Source of the DNA: Ailurus styani
Lineage: Eukaryota > Chordata > Mammalia > Carnivora > Ailuridae
Assembly (NCBI GenBank): GCA_002007465.1
Contig: LNAC01000747.1
Coordinates: 186,925 to 250,924 of the forward strand
DNA length: 64,000 bases
Reading direction: 5' to 3'
Shown: piece after piece, positions 12,480-60,673 of the stretch
Position numbering within the stretch: position 1 is the stretch's first letter
Layout: each line of letters begins with the position of its first letter
Notes under the pieces: model-generated
Databases searched by the model: none
Seen by the model: the letters and a program-made list of their open reading frames with translations, nothing else
What the model was told of the DNA's origin: nothing
Translations under genes and position numbers: made by a program

Positions 12480-12675
12480 CTTTTTTTTTAAAGATTTTAT
12501 TTATTTATTTGAGAGAGAGGGATTATAAGTAGGCAGAGAGGCAGGCAGAGAGAGAGGAGGAAGCAGGCTCCCTGCTGAGCAGAGAGCCCGATGCTGGGCT
12601 CAATCCCAGGACCCTGAGATCATGACCTGAGCCGAAGGCAGAGGCTTTAGCCCGCTGAGCCACCCAGGCGCCCCT
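12480..12675 (-). repeat. CAN-SINE, mustelid type
   Basis: Reverse SINE: T run, AAGATTTTATTTATTTATTT, GTAGGCAGAGAGGCAGGCAG, ending GAGCCACCCAGGCGCCCC. Flanked by TTGTTGTGC copies on both sides. Confidence 0.94.
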
Positions 12676-13254
12676 GTTGTGCACTGCTAAAACCAAAAAG
12701 GACCATTTAAACAAATGATTGGTCATTTTAAACATGCCAGCTTCAAATTTAGTAATTATTCTTCATAAACTAGAGGGTGAGATTATAGTTCAGCAATCCT
12801 AGGCTTTTTTCAAATAGCAATTGGGTTTCAGGAAGAAGTGCGCATTTGAAAATTTTTTTGCATTTCTGGCTTTCAGTCCCAAAATAGCAGGTTTTCTTAT
12901 TCTTTAATACTTCTCCATCAGATTCAGGAAGTTGAGAGAAACATAATGGGATTGAAATATGATTTTTTTCTCTATTTTTTTTAAGCTTCAGAAGATTGAT
13001 GCTGCTGTAATGTTTGGATAACTAAGTCAGTGTTATCTCCTAAGAATGATTTATCTTCTTTCTTGTCACCCAGTTTTATTACTACCTGTATGTTTGCCTG
13101 TCAACAGTCCTCCTCATTCTCTCTCTATATACATATGAAATCCCATTCCTCAAGATGAATTTCTTCTGTAAGTCTGTATATATGCTAATGTACTTGGAAA
13201 AAAAGATAGGAAAAATAAATATAGTTAAATATAAAACATAATATAAAACATAAT

Positions 13255-14565
13255 GGCACAGAACTTTTAGAAAAAAAAATAGGAGAGAGTTTTCATGATC
13301 TAGCCCTAGATAAAGAATTCTTAGAATTGTTACAAAACATAAAGTTGAAAAATTGGACTTAATCAAAATTTTTAAATTTTGCTCTGCAAAAAAACCCTTA
13401 TTAATAGGATGAAAAGATGGGAGAAAACATTTCCAAAATACATATCTGACAAAAGTCTAGTGTCTAGAATTTAAAAAAAACTCTCAAAACACAATATTAA
13501 AAAATACACATATAATAATCTAATTAGAAAATGTGCAAAAGACATGAAAAGAAATTTCACCAAGATATCATACAGATGGCAAATAAGCACAAGAAAAGGT
13601 GTTCAACATCATTAGCCTTCAGGGAAATGCAAATTAAAACCTCACTGAGGTGTCTTTACACAATCATCAGAATGAATAAAATAAAAAATTGGTGACCACA
13701 CCAAACACTAGCAAAAGTTCAGAGAAATTGACTCACTTATACATTGCTGGTGAGTATATAAAGTGGTACAGCCACACTGGGATACAGGTTGGCTGTTTTT
13801 TATTGGTTTGTTCTTTGTTTGTTTTTAATAAAACTAAGCATGCAACTACCATACCGCCCAGGAATTGCAGTCCTGGTCACAGAAAAACCTGTACATGAAT
13901 GTTCATTGTAACTTTATTTGTGGTAGTCAAAGACTGGAAACAACCAAAATATCCTTCAATGGGTGAAGTGTTGAATTATGCAAATTCATGTCATGGACTA
14001 GGACTCTGCAATAAGAAATAAACAAACTATTGATAGATGGAACGACTTGGATGAATCTTCAGAGAATCATATTGAATGAAAAACACTAATCACCAAAGGT
14101 TGCATACTGTATGATTCTACTTATATAGCAATCTTATAATGATATAATTATAAAAATGGAGGACAAACTAATGGTTTTCAAGAGTTTGTGGTTGGGAAGT
14201 GTTATGAGATGAATGTGGTTTGAGAGGGGACAATATCAGGGATACTTGTGGCAATTGAAATGCTCTGTGTGTGACTATGGTTGTAGATACACGAAGCTAT
14301 ACATGTGATAAAATTGTGTAGAGCTAAATACACACACAAGGCCATCCACACAGGTATAAGGAAAACCGCAGAAATCTGAATGAGATCAGTGGATTCCATC
14401 TATGTCAATATTCTGCAATTTTATACTATAGTTTTGAAATATGTTGGTTTCCATTGGGGGAAAAATGGGTAACTGGTATGTGAGATATCCCTATATTATT
14501 TCTTACAACTGCATATGAATCTATAATGATCTCAAAATTTAAAAAAACTGAATTAAAAAAATAAC
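13255..14565 (+). mobile_element. L1 LINE 3' fragment, dead
   Basis: A second sense-oriented L1 end parallel to 8815-10545: GGACTTAATCAAAATTTTTA, AAAAGGTGTTCAACATCATT, ACATTGCTGGTGAGTATATA, then a 3' UTR ending in an A-rich stretch near 14560. Several frame breaks are present. Confidence 0.88.
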
Positions 14566-15599
14566 AGAAGAAATAACCATTCACTTAATGTTTTATGGTG
14601 CCTTTATTTCTTCTACATTTCTACTTTGCTATTTGGTACTTCTAACTTTAGGAAGGTGATGTAACATAATTCAGTATTTTAGAGATAGATGGGACATTTC
14701 CATCCAGAAGTTTCGAATTTCAGCAGATGAGATGTAAACAAGTGCAATGCTGGATTTGCAGTTCCCCCACAGCAGGTATGTAAAGATACTGGTTTCCAGC
14801 TTTCCCCCAGACCACCAGGGCATCTTGCATTCTGAATGCTGAAGCAACACATAAAGTTATTTCCTGGGAGTAAATTAAACCTTTAACTATATTGACACCC
14901 TGAAAGAAAGTCAATGCAGATAACTTCTTATTCCCAGAGTCAGAAACCTGGCTTGTTATCTGCAGGCTTAGGAAAAGAAAATCTTTAAGAAAAAAGATAT
15001 TTGGTAAAACAATTAGACCTAAGGGAAATCATAAAACGTATCAATTATAATTAATTAAAAGTCTGGATTAAGGAAAATTCTTTAAAGTAATAAAATTTTT
15101 GTCCAATTTTGATCCAAGCCTAGAGAAGCAGGATTTGCTAATGTTGGGAAAGAGAAATATTAAGCCTTAAGTAGTTAAAAGAAATCCAGGATGGCTGAGG
15201 TCTAGTGTGTATTAGAGGATGATGCTGGTCCCATGAAGTGGGGCCACTTTTTGAAGGTCATACTCTGGACTCTACTTAATCACAAGAAAAATAGACAGCT
15301 CTGCAAGATAGTGAACAGAAGAGAGAAATGAGCATACTGGCCCTTTAGAAAGACGCTGTCTCTCAAGTACTTCTCAAAACCTCATGGTTGACCCAATACT
15401 GTCTTAGCAACATGGTATGAATATATTTCAATAGGTAAAAACAATTAATGAAGAATTTTTTTGAATGGGTTTGAATAACTCTGCTATATTAAATAGCTCT
15501 AGAAAAGTCTTCCATGATACCCTATTAGATAAAAAACAAACAAGCCACTAAATTATAAATACTGTATAAATTCCATTCTTGATAAAAACAATAAGAACC

Positions 15600-15695
15600 C
15601 ATAACCTATACATATAATTATGTATTTATTTATATTATAAATGTATATATTAATATATTATTATATGTATATTTTATAATATATATTAACATATT
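15600..15695. repeat. AT-rich low-complexity block
   Basis: TATATTA/ATAATAT mixtures over about 95 nt, without a clean unit. Confidence 0.8.
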
Positions 15696-15885
15696 TGCAA
15701 AGGCAAGGAAAAACATCAAAAACAGCAGATTATTATCAGTGATTCCATTAGGAGATTGGGAATCGAGGAGAGAGAGCAAATTTTAGTTGAACAAAAACAG
15801 TATTTTTGAGTAGTTGAATACATAAGTCTCACCTATGAAATTCAAATGGTGGAAATACATAAATTGAGTGAAACAAATAGAGATG

Positions 15886-16193
15886 CTCCAGAGCACCACT
15901 GTCCAGTAGAAATGTACTGCAAGTTCCAAATGCGAGTCACATATGTGTTTTAGAAATTTTCTAGTAGCTACATTAAAAAGTAAAATGAAACATGAAACTA
16001 ATTCATATATTTTAACCAGTGCATCCAAAATACTATCACTTCAACATGTAACCAATGTAAATATGAATGAGATATTTTGCATTGTTTTCATACTAAGTCC
16101 TTGAAATCCAGTGTGTATTTTACATTTACAGACATTTCTGGTGCTTAGTAGCCATATGTCAATAGTAGCCACCGTATTGGACAGTGCAGCTCT
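15886..16193. mobile_element. hAT-type non-autonomous DNA transposon relic
   Basis: The ends are inverted repeats: CACTGTCCAGTAGAAAT at the left and, read on the other strand, GCACTGTCCAATACGGT at the right. The interior (CTAGTAGCTACATTAAAAAG; GTCCTTGAAATCCAGTGTGT) fits a common old mammalian element. The family name was not verified. Confidence 0.7.
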
Positions 16194-16597
16194 AGAGGAA
16201 GCTGATGGTTTTGCTACTGGTAAATTTCATGAACAGAGACAACTACACTCTTTGCCAACTCAGTGACAGCATGACCATGTTTGGCCCTGGTCTCATGGTC
16301 TCAATCTCGTGTCAGCGTCATATTTTCCAGCTCGATCATTTTTCAGTTGAGGAGGCCTAATTTTATTTCAGACATCTTATTATTACTAGACTGTGTATAG
16401 AATTACCACAAAATCTACAGTTGAAAAGAAAATGATGAACTGGATTTCTAAGAAAATGGTAATATACCAGCTTTTTAAAAAACCCATGAACACAATTTTG
16501 TTGGGAGAAAAAGGTAGAATCTTCTGAATTTGGGCTGTGGAAAGTTTGAATGACTATTTTCTACTGAAGGAGAGAGCAAAGAAGACAAAATTCCAAA

Positions 16598-16626
16598 ATA
16601 ATAATAATAATAATAATAATAATAAT
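16598..16626 (+). repeat. (ATA)n microsatellite
   Basis: About nine uninterrupted ATA units. Confidence 0.95.
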
Positions 16627-19014
16627 TCGTTAGTAGAGACATTTATGACCTGTATCTCACCTGAATAACTACATGAAGAGTTTTTCTTTAAGCTCCAACT
16701 CAACCACTGAGTAGCAAGGTAAATTTGGATAACTGCCATAAATGCCCTGAATCTTAGTTTCTCCAGTTGTCTCTGGAGAACTTATTTAATATATTCCAAA
16801 ATATTTTCTAAAGTCATGTGATAACATTATATAAACAAGGTTCATTGTAATATATTGTGAAATAATTAGAATAATATATTTGAAATTGAATTTAAGGAAA
16901 CTTACAGAAAATAATTTCTAAATGTAAATTACTGGGAGGTCTAAATTTTGGAGAATATAAGACAAGGAGAAAATGTAATAAAGCTAAACAGAAGAAATAA
17001 TTTTCCAAATGGTGAGTATATTCATAAATTTAGCTTTTTAAAAATTTAAGTCATTGTAAACATATTGACAGGGTCACACGGATGGTTTTTGCCCAGCTGA
17101 TTTTTAAGGGTACTGTCTAAACTCTTCTGCTACAAACACAATGCATGATAACTAAGAAGGGACAGATTTCAGGGCTTGATGTCTACTCTTCAACCAAAAG
17201 TCATGGGACTGGACAATCATTCACTCTACTAAATCCCAGAATTGGTAAGGATTACTGAATATTAGAAGAGTGCATTTTTATATCACTGGTTACCCATATT
17301 CCTTCTATACTGGCTGGGAAATTGACTGCTTCTTTGAGAATATGAGAAATTTCCTTTCTTTATACCTCAAAGATTATCCAAGATATTTCATCGTTTGGAT
17401 TTGTATGTTCAATAACTAAAGTATGTTGAGTTGCTATCCAGGTCAAAGCAAGAAAATGGCTTTGCTTTTGCAGTATTTTAATTGCCAGCCAATAAATAAA
17501 ATATCTAATTTAAGAAAATTTGATACACAAATATCCAACTTATGAAACAGTTACATTTTGAGGGTGATTATCACTTTGAAAAATAATTCATCATTTTACA
17601 AAATAATTAATCACCATTTATTTTCTTTTTTTACATAGCCAGTTTCCCTACTGAAGTTGATACAGAATTATTTACACAGATATTTTCAGGAATACATCTA
17701 CAGCAAATGGTGAAGTACAGCTTCACAGCATTTTCTTTTGCAAATGGGTTTTCCAAAATAGATGATAAATGAAGTGCTATGAATATAACTTATTCTATTA
17801 AAGTTACATTCTTCCACCTAACCCTGGCAATAAATAAATAAGTAAAGATGAGCAACAAATAAAAAGGTCAAAATGACATGAAACATAGGAAGCATTACTT
17901 ATACAAATGAAGGTGTGATGTCAAACCTCTCTTTGGTATTTAAGAATTTATAGTCATAGAAATATGAATGGAAATGAAAAAAACCTCCAAATTACTCATT
18001 TAAAGACCCCAAAATATCATCCTTCTATTTGCAATCCTGCTGTTTTATGTTTTCTTATTCTTTCCCTACCATACATCTTCATTAATGCTACTTAATATGA
18101 CCATCTATTCAGAACAATGTTCAATCCTAGGACATATTGTACTAACAATATCTAATATTTTTTTTAAACTCAAAAATACATCTGTCAGTGACATCTGAGG
18201 GTTGTTAAAAACCATCATTTTCAGAACATGAGAAGCAGGGGGTTACTGGCTCCAAGTAAATCCCTCTGTTATCACCACATTTTCCTGTAAAATATCAGCA
18301 CCCCAACCCCTTATAGAAATAAATTCCTGGGAACATATTTTGTTGTTGTTGCTTTTATTGTCAGTGGTGTTATTTGAAGGAACAGAGGACATTTGAAATT
18401 AAATTCTGGAAATTATGTGTAATGATGATGTATGATTTTTACTTTGGAAATAACAGTATCAATAACAGAAGCAACAAAATAGAATCGTTGGAAAACACCC
18501 CAAGTATTGAGAATAGGTCTGTGTTTCCCTACTTCCGAATGTCTGTCTGACTTAGAACAGTTTGGGTGTTTTGCTATCCCCAGGCCTTACTGTGAGTCCT
18601 CACATACGTGAGATAAAAGGTGTGCTTGAGGCAGTAAGAACTTGCATTAGTCCTATCGTGTTTCTCCAAACCTACCAGGCCCATTTCTCTATCCCGAGGA
18701 CAAAATCAAATTCAGGAAATAATAGTATCTCAGTGCCCCTGGGCTGTGGCTTATTTGAAAACTAAAATATAGTATTTCCTGTTGAATTCTGATGTCTCAT
18801 ACCAAATTTTTTTTAAATCTACTAACTCCTATAGTATGATTGAGTCTAAAGAATCACATGTATCTTTAATTTTGTGCACTCCTCTTGCTTTACAAGAGGG
18901 AACACAGATTTATGGAGTTTACCAAACCCATTCTCTCTCAAAATACACCATTTCAGAAGTAACAACGGTAACCCCGATAAGTGCACCTTTTCTGAGAGGC
19001 AGTACATATTGCAG

Positions 19015-19215
19015 TTAGGGGCCTGACCCTGGAGGACCCATCATGGCTCCATCATTAGCTGTGAACCTTCACCCAATTAGTGCTTGCCTCAGTTTCTTCG
19101 TCTATAAAGTGGGGATAAGAATAGTAGCTCCTTCAGAGGATTGTTGTGAGTAGTACATAGGTGTTGATTCTCGCATTGCATATAGGACAGTGGCTGGCAC
19201 TGTTATTGATGTTAT
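19015..19215 (+). repeat. MIR SINE relic
   Basis: TGCCTCAGTTTCTTCGTCTA, AAGTGGGGATAAGAATAGTA, GATTGTTGTGAGTAGTACAT and CAGTGGCTGGCACTG match MIR closely. Confidence 0.85.
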
Positions 19216-20373
19216 TCCTTATTTTCCATGTATGGTAATCAGAAACTATGCAATTTTGGGTCAGTGATAAGTCATGTACAGTTTGTCTAGTCCATGGAGG
19301 TAATTTCTGAAGTAAAACGAACTCAGCATTTTTCCAATGATTTGAAATATATGTTAATTGTATGTAGTGAAGGAACTTCTATTTCCATGGTGGCTTATTA
19401 AATAGACACAAGTTACACTTGTAACTTGTACACTTTAGCTTGTAAAGTTAAACTTTATGAAGTTTGCAGTGCCTTTTTATATCAGGTAAAAACACTTTCT
19501 TTTTAGTGGTTCGTGAATGAGTGTAATATAGTCTAGATTACCTTGAAAACAACAGAAGAAACAAGCAATTAAGAATATTGTCCCTCTCAGGAAAGCTTTA
19601 CATCTATATCTACTGCTAAAATTATTAATGATTTTGGGTGAGTTTAATTTTAAGGAAGTACATATCAGTCACTGGGGGAAAGATGAGGAAACCATTAGGT
19701 TTCTGTGCTTCTTTTAAATTAGCAACAATGTTGCACTGAATGAAAATACAATTCAACTTTGCCTAGACTTAGAGTTTAGAATGAATTTATTTTCATCTGG
19801 CTATTATGAGAATGCAATCATCTTGCTTTGTTTAAGGTGCATTAACCATTCTAATTTACTGTTATTCTTTTCTAGCACTGAGAACTTTTGCCACGTTTTG
19901 AAATTCTGTTATTCATCAAGCCTGGTATTTACACTGACTAGAAGTTGAACCCGAAAAAGGTCATTAAAAAAAAAAAACTTGAAATAAAACTTTTATCATG
20001 ACAAAATCTCATTAAAATCATCGATCATCAATACTTACTAAGACATTTATTTTATTTACTGAAAGGAAAAACTGGGCAAACTATAACTCCAAAGTACACC
20101 TGACTTCTGTTTTAAGAGGGATTTTGATCATGACTCCATGAGAAGAGGGCTTGCTTACTTTAATTTGTGCTGTAATTATTTACATGTTAAGAAATAATTT
20201 GATAATATTTGTGTATTAAAGCCAAACTGTAGGGCTGACTGAAAAGTCCTTGATGAGTAACCATCTCTAAAGACCCTAAAAAATTACGAAAAGCTCAAAC
20301 ATTTCAGCTACCTTGTTTTTTGCATATAAAAATATCTATCGTAGGAGTCAACTGCCACATGAAATAAGTTGCA

Positions 20374-20668
20374 TTTATTTTAGTTGAAAAAGAGAGCTAA
20401 AAATCTCCTGTGGATTACTGCAACAGTCCAAGAATACACGGTGCGTTTATTTATGAACAACAACAAAAAATGGTAAAACAAACTGTGAAAGCAAAAGCTG
20501 GTTACAAAACCAGGGTTTCTGATAGCCTTTGCCTTAAACATGTTACACATTGATATGCCACAGTTGATCAATGATACAAAGTGTAAGTCAGCTTTTGCTA
20601 ATTTTCCCCCTACCAGGAGCACTATGGCAAATATGTATATGTACGACCAAAGCTTCCTCCTTCAAGTA
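20374..20668 (-). other. TRPC4: Proximal TRPC4 3' UTR with candidate poly(A) signals
   Basis: Sequence directly after the TGA stop. On the minus strand AATAAA occurs at 20451-20446 (about 220 nt after the stop) and again at 20379-20374. Either could end a short 3' UTR. The sequence is AT-rich and further AATAAA/ATTAAA motifs lie beyond, so the real cleavage site cannot be fixed from sequence alone and the UTR may be much longer. Confidence 0.4.
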
Positions 20669-55101
<34,433 letters not shown>

Positions 55102-56744
55102 CTGCAATTACAGAAAGATTCATCGTAAGTGTGATTTTCAATCAAATTACTAACAATAGAGATATGCAACTTAAAAATTATAAAATCTCGGAGCTGCAAG
55201 AGACTATATTATTTCACGACATGAAACGTCTATTCTTAAAGACAGTAATATTCAGTCTCAGCTAGACTTCAAAACTTAAAGGACACTGAGCTAATTGTAG
55301 AGAATGCTCTTAGGGCAGTGTCCGTTTCTTCTATTCATTTGATACATTCATAAGAAGGTGCAATTTTTGAATCAACTGTAATTTCTCTGTAACTATATAT
55401 ATTTCTCATGGAAAATTTCATAACACTTACTTATAAACAAATACTTAAAGACAAATTTCCTCCAAAGTTGAGGTGACTCAAAGATTCATGAAAAAAAAAA
55501 GTGTATCTGGTGAATGTAACTGTCTTAATTCCATCGAGCAGGATACTCTGTTTTGCTTTTGTAAGCGATTAGCAACTTCAGGGATCTGATTTCAGTTCTG
55601 GACACAAAATGGTTATAACATGCATGATATTGCATTAGAAGAACTTATATCCAGCAATAGCTTTGAAACTACATCCAGAGAAAATAAAAATCTCTTCCTT
55701 TTATAATGGTCACATTTTTAATAGGAAATGTCTTAATTTTCAAATTCTAGGAAGTGCTTATAAAATATCACTATGTAACATCCTATTTCCATAATCTCAT
55801 TAAAATTTTATAAATCTAATTTTCAGGGCCAATGATGAAAGAGAGAGATACCAAAGGGTGTAGAATCAGGAAATATTAAAAGGATAAATATGATTTCATA
55901 ACTACGTTAATATAAGCAAATAAGATGACTCTATTAAGATAATAATAGTCTGGAATGTCAAATGTGTAGCACAGTGTTTCACATCTGTCTTGCACTAAAA
56001 GCCAGAAAAAATCAGATTAACTATGAAGTCATAACTTTTCATGGACCTATCAAAGAGATGGGAAACCAAAGAGCCTATACTTCTAAGGAAAGCAGGTTCC
56101 TCCAGAGAGAGCCACAGGGTGAACATTAGCTCACTGTGGCAGAGTGCAGGCATAAGAGAAAAGGCATCATATAAGAGAGTAAGAGGATTTCAGAAAAACT
56201 TTTAAACAAACTTCTAAAGGCTGCGTCTGAGCTAGCACAAGAGAACAGAATCCCTGAGATGCAGACACAATGGAGTTTCCAGCTCCTGACGTGACTTTTG
56301 CATGGAGTACTCCTCTTCCTTAGGGAGCACAACACATGAACCCTATGGGAGGAGTAGGAAACAGTCTTGGGCTGAGGGTTTACATCAGTACCATTCGAGG
56401 TGTCGTATCACAGTGGGGAGGTCAAGAAAGTCTCTTCTGCACATGACCTGCAAAGTTTCACTGCCATAAAGTAGTAAGGTATGGAGCCCTGAGAACCTCC
56501 ATCCCAATGCCCAGGCATGGTCCTACCAAAGTCTGACCCTAGACCAGGAGAACAGAGGATCTGCCTGTTTCACATCACCAGGCTGACAAATACCAGGTGA
56601 CAATCAGAAGCTAACAACCCCTGGAGGAGTGGCAAGAGCATGGAGAGAGAATCTCTCTGGGGCACAGGTGCACAGAGGAAGCCAATAAGTGTGGGTGGAG
56701 CAGGAATTCTGAGAATAACCTTCTTTCCTACTTGTCTTAGTTGG

Positions 56745-57095
56745 TTGAGGCCACTCTAGCTAAGTTTCACAGAGTGGAGCTCTTATAACCACAAAACTTC
56801 ATTTCTCGTAGTTCTAAAGGCTGCAAGTTTTTGATCATGGTATCTACATGGTCAGGCTCTGGTGAGACCCCTTTTCCATGTTGTAGATACTGACTTCCCT
56901 TTCTATCCTCACATGGCAGAAGGAGAGCAAGCTAGCTCTCTGGCCTCTTTGTGTAAGGGCATTTGTCTCATCATGAAGACTCTACCCTCAGGACCTAAAT
57001 TGCCTCCCAAAGGCTCCACCTCCAAATGCCATCACGTTGGGGGTTAGGATTTCAGTATATGAATTTGGAGGGGACACAGACTGCAGTCCATAACA
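56745..57095 (+). repeat. Old dispersed repeat, same family as 29185-29612, diverged
   Basis: Shares the later landmarks: CTCCACCTCCAAATGCCATC, GGGTTAGGATTTCAGTATAT, GAATTTGGAGGGGACACAGA and CAGTCCATAACACC. The start (TTAGTTGGTTGAGGCCACTC) is more diverged. Confidence 0.6.
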
Positions 57096-58056
57096 CCACT
57101 CGAAGCAGAGCATGTGGTGTCCTGAAACAGACTGTAGCAACGGAACTCAAACCCGGCTCAGCTCCTGACTATATTGCTTCAAATTCCTGCATGATGTTCT
57201 CATGGAAGAAAATGGCACGTCCATTTTTAGGCATCAATGCAATATACTTCTGTCTGGCCTTCTGCATAGGTGGAATAAATACCGTCTCCAAATACACACA
57301 TGCATGCACATCCTGATACATCATATTCAAAATGTTTTCAAAAAGATAAAGAAAAAATATTGATCAGTAGTTGTGGTGGAGTGAAAATAAAAGACACATG
57401 GCATTCAAAGGAAGAAATCGAAGACTGATATCAAATCTGTTGTCTGAAACTATGTAAGACAGGTGACATTATTACAGTCCTGAAAGAAAAAATAAATAAA
57501 GGCCTACACAGAACTCCATAAAAGGCACAAATAACTCTCATAATTGAGAATGATTCAAAGACTTTTTTTTTCAGACAATCAAATACTCAGTTTACATGAG
57601 ACTCATACTATAAGAATTGCTGAAGGGACATATTTTAGGCAGAAGGCACATGATACTGAAAAAAAGTTAGGTTTGTAAAAAGAAATGAAAATCTATATCC
57701 AGGAATATATGTAAATATATTAAAAAAATAAATGTAAAAAGAAAAAAAGAAAAAAATGTAAAAACTATTTTTTCTTTTGGAATTGCTCTAACAGATAATT
57801 GCCTAAAGCAAAAACAGTAGCAAAATATTGTGGTTTATAACATATATAACATATGGAAAATTAAAATCACAACATTAGCACAGAAGATGAGAAAGAGGAA
57901 TTAGAAACATACTATCATAAATTCTTAGGTTACATAAATTCATAATAAATTCAACATAAATTCAAAATAAATATTATTTGAAGTTAGACTGTGACAAATT
58001 AAAATTTTATACTGTAAAAACTAAGGCATTCTTTTAAAATATCTTTAAATGTAGGT

Positions 58057-58259
58057 AGGGGTGCCTGGGTGGCTCCCTCGATTGAGCATGTGATTCTCAA
58101 TCTCAGCTCAGGTCTTAATCTCAGGGTTGTGAGTTCAAGCCCCAAGCTGGGCTACATGCTACGCGTGGAGCCTACTTGAAATTCATATTTTTATATATAC
58201 AATGTATACACCCCCCCACACATATATATACACACACACGTACATATATGTATATATAC
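58057..58259 (+). repeat. Old CAN-SINE with long TA/CA-rich tail
   Basis: Head GGGGTGCCTGGGTGGCTCCC, GAGTTCAAGCCCCAAGCTGG, then an A/T-rich tail that grew into a TATACA microsatellite (58190-58259). Related ATnTTTAAATGTA copies flank it. It is inserted in the L1. Confidence 0.88.
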
Positions 58260-58589
58260 ATATTTAAATGTATAAAGAGCCAGAAATATAAATAAACATG
58301 AAATTATAAACAATACTCAATTTGGCCACAGGCAGAAAAAAAAAGGGAAAGTGCAACAAAGAACAGATAAGGCCAGTAGGAAAAACAATAGTAATGAGGT
58401 AGATTTCAAATCCATTAATATTAATAATTACATTGAATGAAATGTATGGTATTAAAAAAATGTATGGTCTAAACACACCAATTCAAAGACAGAGATGGTC
58501 ATATATAAAAATGCAAAACACAACTATGTTACAATTCATCAACAGGTTAAAAATAAAAGAATAATAAAGACACTATAAAATACTAATCA

Positions 58590-58784
58590 GGGGCGCCTGG
58601 GGGGCTTAGTGGGTTAAAGCTTCTGCCTTCGGCTCAGGTCATGATCTCAGGGTCCTGGGATCAAGTCCTGCATCAGGCTCTCTGCTCAGCAGGGAGCTTG
58701 CTTCCCCTCTCCTTCTGCCTGCCTCTCTGCCTACTTGTGATCTCTCTCTCTGTCAAATAAATAAATAAAATCTTTAAAAAAATA
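58590..58784 (+). repeat. CAN-SINE, mustelid type, inside the L1
   Basis: Head GGGGCGCCTGGGGGGCTTAG then TGGGTTAAAGC, mustelid-type body. ATAAAATACTAATCA flanks both ends, a 15-bp exact target-site duplication. Confidence 0.95.
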
Positions 58785-58919
58785 AATAAAATACTAATCA
58801 AAAGAAAACTAAAAAAACGGAAAGTGGATTGGCTATATAAATATGACTAGATATATTTCAAAAGAAAGAATGTTACCAGGTAGGCAGAGGGATATGACTA
58901 ACATAAGAATGAAAAGGCC

Positions 58920-59112
58920 AGGGCGCCTGGGTGTCTCAGTGGGTTAAAGCCTCTGCCTTCAGCTCAGGTCATGATCTCAGGGTCCCGGGATTGAGGCCCG
59001 CATCGGGCTCCCTGCTCGGCAAGGAGCCTGCTTCCTCCTCTCTCTCTCTGCCTGCCTCTCAGCCTACCTGTGATCTCTGTCAAATAAATAAATAAAATAT
59101 TAAAAAAAAAAA
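58920..59112 (+). repeat. CAN-SINE, mustelid type, inside the L1
   Basis: Head AGGGCGCCTGGGTGTCTCAG then TGGGTTAAAGCC; body CTGCCTGCCTCTCAGCC; A-rich tail. GAAAAGGCCA on both sides is the target-site duplication. Confidence 0.95.
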
Positions 59113-60673
59113 AAAGAAAAGGCCAGCTCACTGAGAAAACAGAACAATCCTAAATATGAATGCAGCTAACAGTGCAATCTTATAATGCAAGACTCCATAA
59201 TTAAAATTGAAACAACAAAGAGAGAAAGGTATAAGTATAGTAGATGGAGGCCTTAGTATTCCTCTCTGTAGAATCTGTAGGCAGAAGCTTGGTAGGAATA
59301 TAGAAATTCTGAACAACCCGATCAACAACCTGACAGTGGCAGAATATACTTTTTTTTCAAGTACATGCATGTGTAGTATTCACCAATAGAGACTATATCA
59401 TGGGCTAGACAACAAACCTTAACATATTTATACAAGTGGAAATCATACAAGATTGTTCTCTGACAACATAATAAACAACATATCAATAATGAAAAGTATT
59501 TGGAAAATCCCCAAATATTTTGCAATTAAACAATATACTTCTAATAACCCTTGGTCGAAGAGGAATTTGCAGATTTTTAGAAAATATTTTGAAATGATTG
59601 AAAATGAAAATCCATCCAAAAAAGTCTGGGATGGCTACTAACATAGTACTTAAAGTGGAATCTATAGGTTTAAAAACTTAATTAGAAGAGAATAAAAGTC
59701 TCAGTGATCTCCGCTTCAACTACGACACTATGAAAAGAAAAGCAAACATGTTAAGTCCAAAACAAGCAGAAGAAAGTAAAAGAGATAAGAGCAGAAGGCA
59801 ATAAATTTTAAAACATAAACCTTGAGAAAAGTCCATGAAAACAGAATCTAGTTCTCTGAAATGATCAGTACAACTGATAGAAGTCTAGCCAGAACAGTCA
59901 GGGAAAAAAAGAGAAAATATATAAATGATCAATATCAGAAATGGAAGAAGGGGCATCAATTCAGATCTTACGACATTATAAGGACAACAAGTGAATAAAA
60001 TGAACAACTTGATACCCATAAATTTCACACCTTAAATGAAATGAACATTTTCCCTGAAAGACACTAACCTCTAATCTCACTCAAGAGTACACAGAGTAAC
60101 CTGATTGTCCTACACTTACTAAAGTATTACGAATTCATAGTTAAAAACCTTTCACCAAAGGAAAATTCAGGTCCAGTTTCTTTATGGTGAATTCTACCAA
60201 ACATTTATGGAAGAAATAATACTAGTGAATAATACTAGTGCTAAAAACACAAGCAGCAAACACTTAAGAAAATACAAAAGGAAGAAACATCCAAGAGGCA
60301 AGCGTTGTTCTCATAAAAAGTCTGACGAAAATAATACAAAGAAAACTACACACTAATAACTTTTATGAATATGCAGAAAAATCCTCAACAAATATTAATT
60401 AGTAAATTAAATAGAGCAATATATAAAGTTGATAATAACTGTTTTTCCCAGGAATGCAAGACTGTTTCAGCATTTAAGAAACAATCAATGTGATTTATGC
60501 CATCTACAGTCTATTAGAGAAAAAAAAGATCTCAATAGATTCCTTAAATGCATTTGACAATATTCAACATCCATTCATAATAAAAACTTTCAGCAAAGTA
60601 TGAATAGAAAGGTAATTTCCTGATTTGATAAAGGACATCTATAAAAACATACAACAACCATCATGCTTATTTT

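Larger units (their letters stand above)
1..20373. other. Flank downstream of TRPC4: no gene seen
   Basis: About 20 kb beyond the 3' end of TRPC4 without a supported gene. In human the next gene on this side is POSTN, on the same strand, tens of kb away; I looked for its signal-peptide exon and did not see it. The stretch holds seven SINEs, two L1 3' fragments (8815-10545, 13255-14565), several MIR/L2 relics, a hAT-type relic (15886-16193), AT-rich blocks and three single-N assembly junctions (858, 1062, 7884). The remaining blocks (1700-3350, 3650-4700, 5270-6960, 7270-7640, 16630-19000, 19220-20370) are AT-rich unique-looking sequence in which I recognise nothing firm. Confidence 0.8.
57310..60615 (+). 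mobile_element. Old L1 LINE interrupted by three SINEs
   Basis: L1-type sequence continuing across the SINEs at 58057, 58590 and 58920: ATTGCTGAAGGGACATATTT and AGGCAGAAGGCACATGATAC early on, ATTGGCTATATAAATATGAC in the middle, and ORF2-like remnants later (ISIMKSIWKIPKYFAIKQY; FRKYFEMIENENPSKKVW, near 59480-59630). It is antisense to TRPC4. Boundaries are approximate and the 57310-58050 part is assigned with less certainty. Confidence 0.75.
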
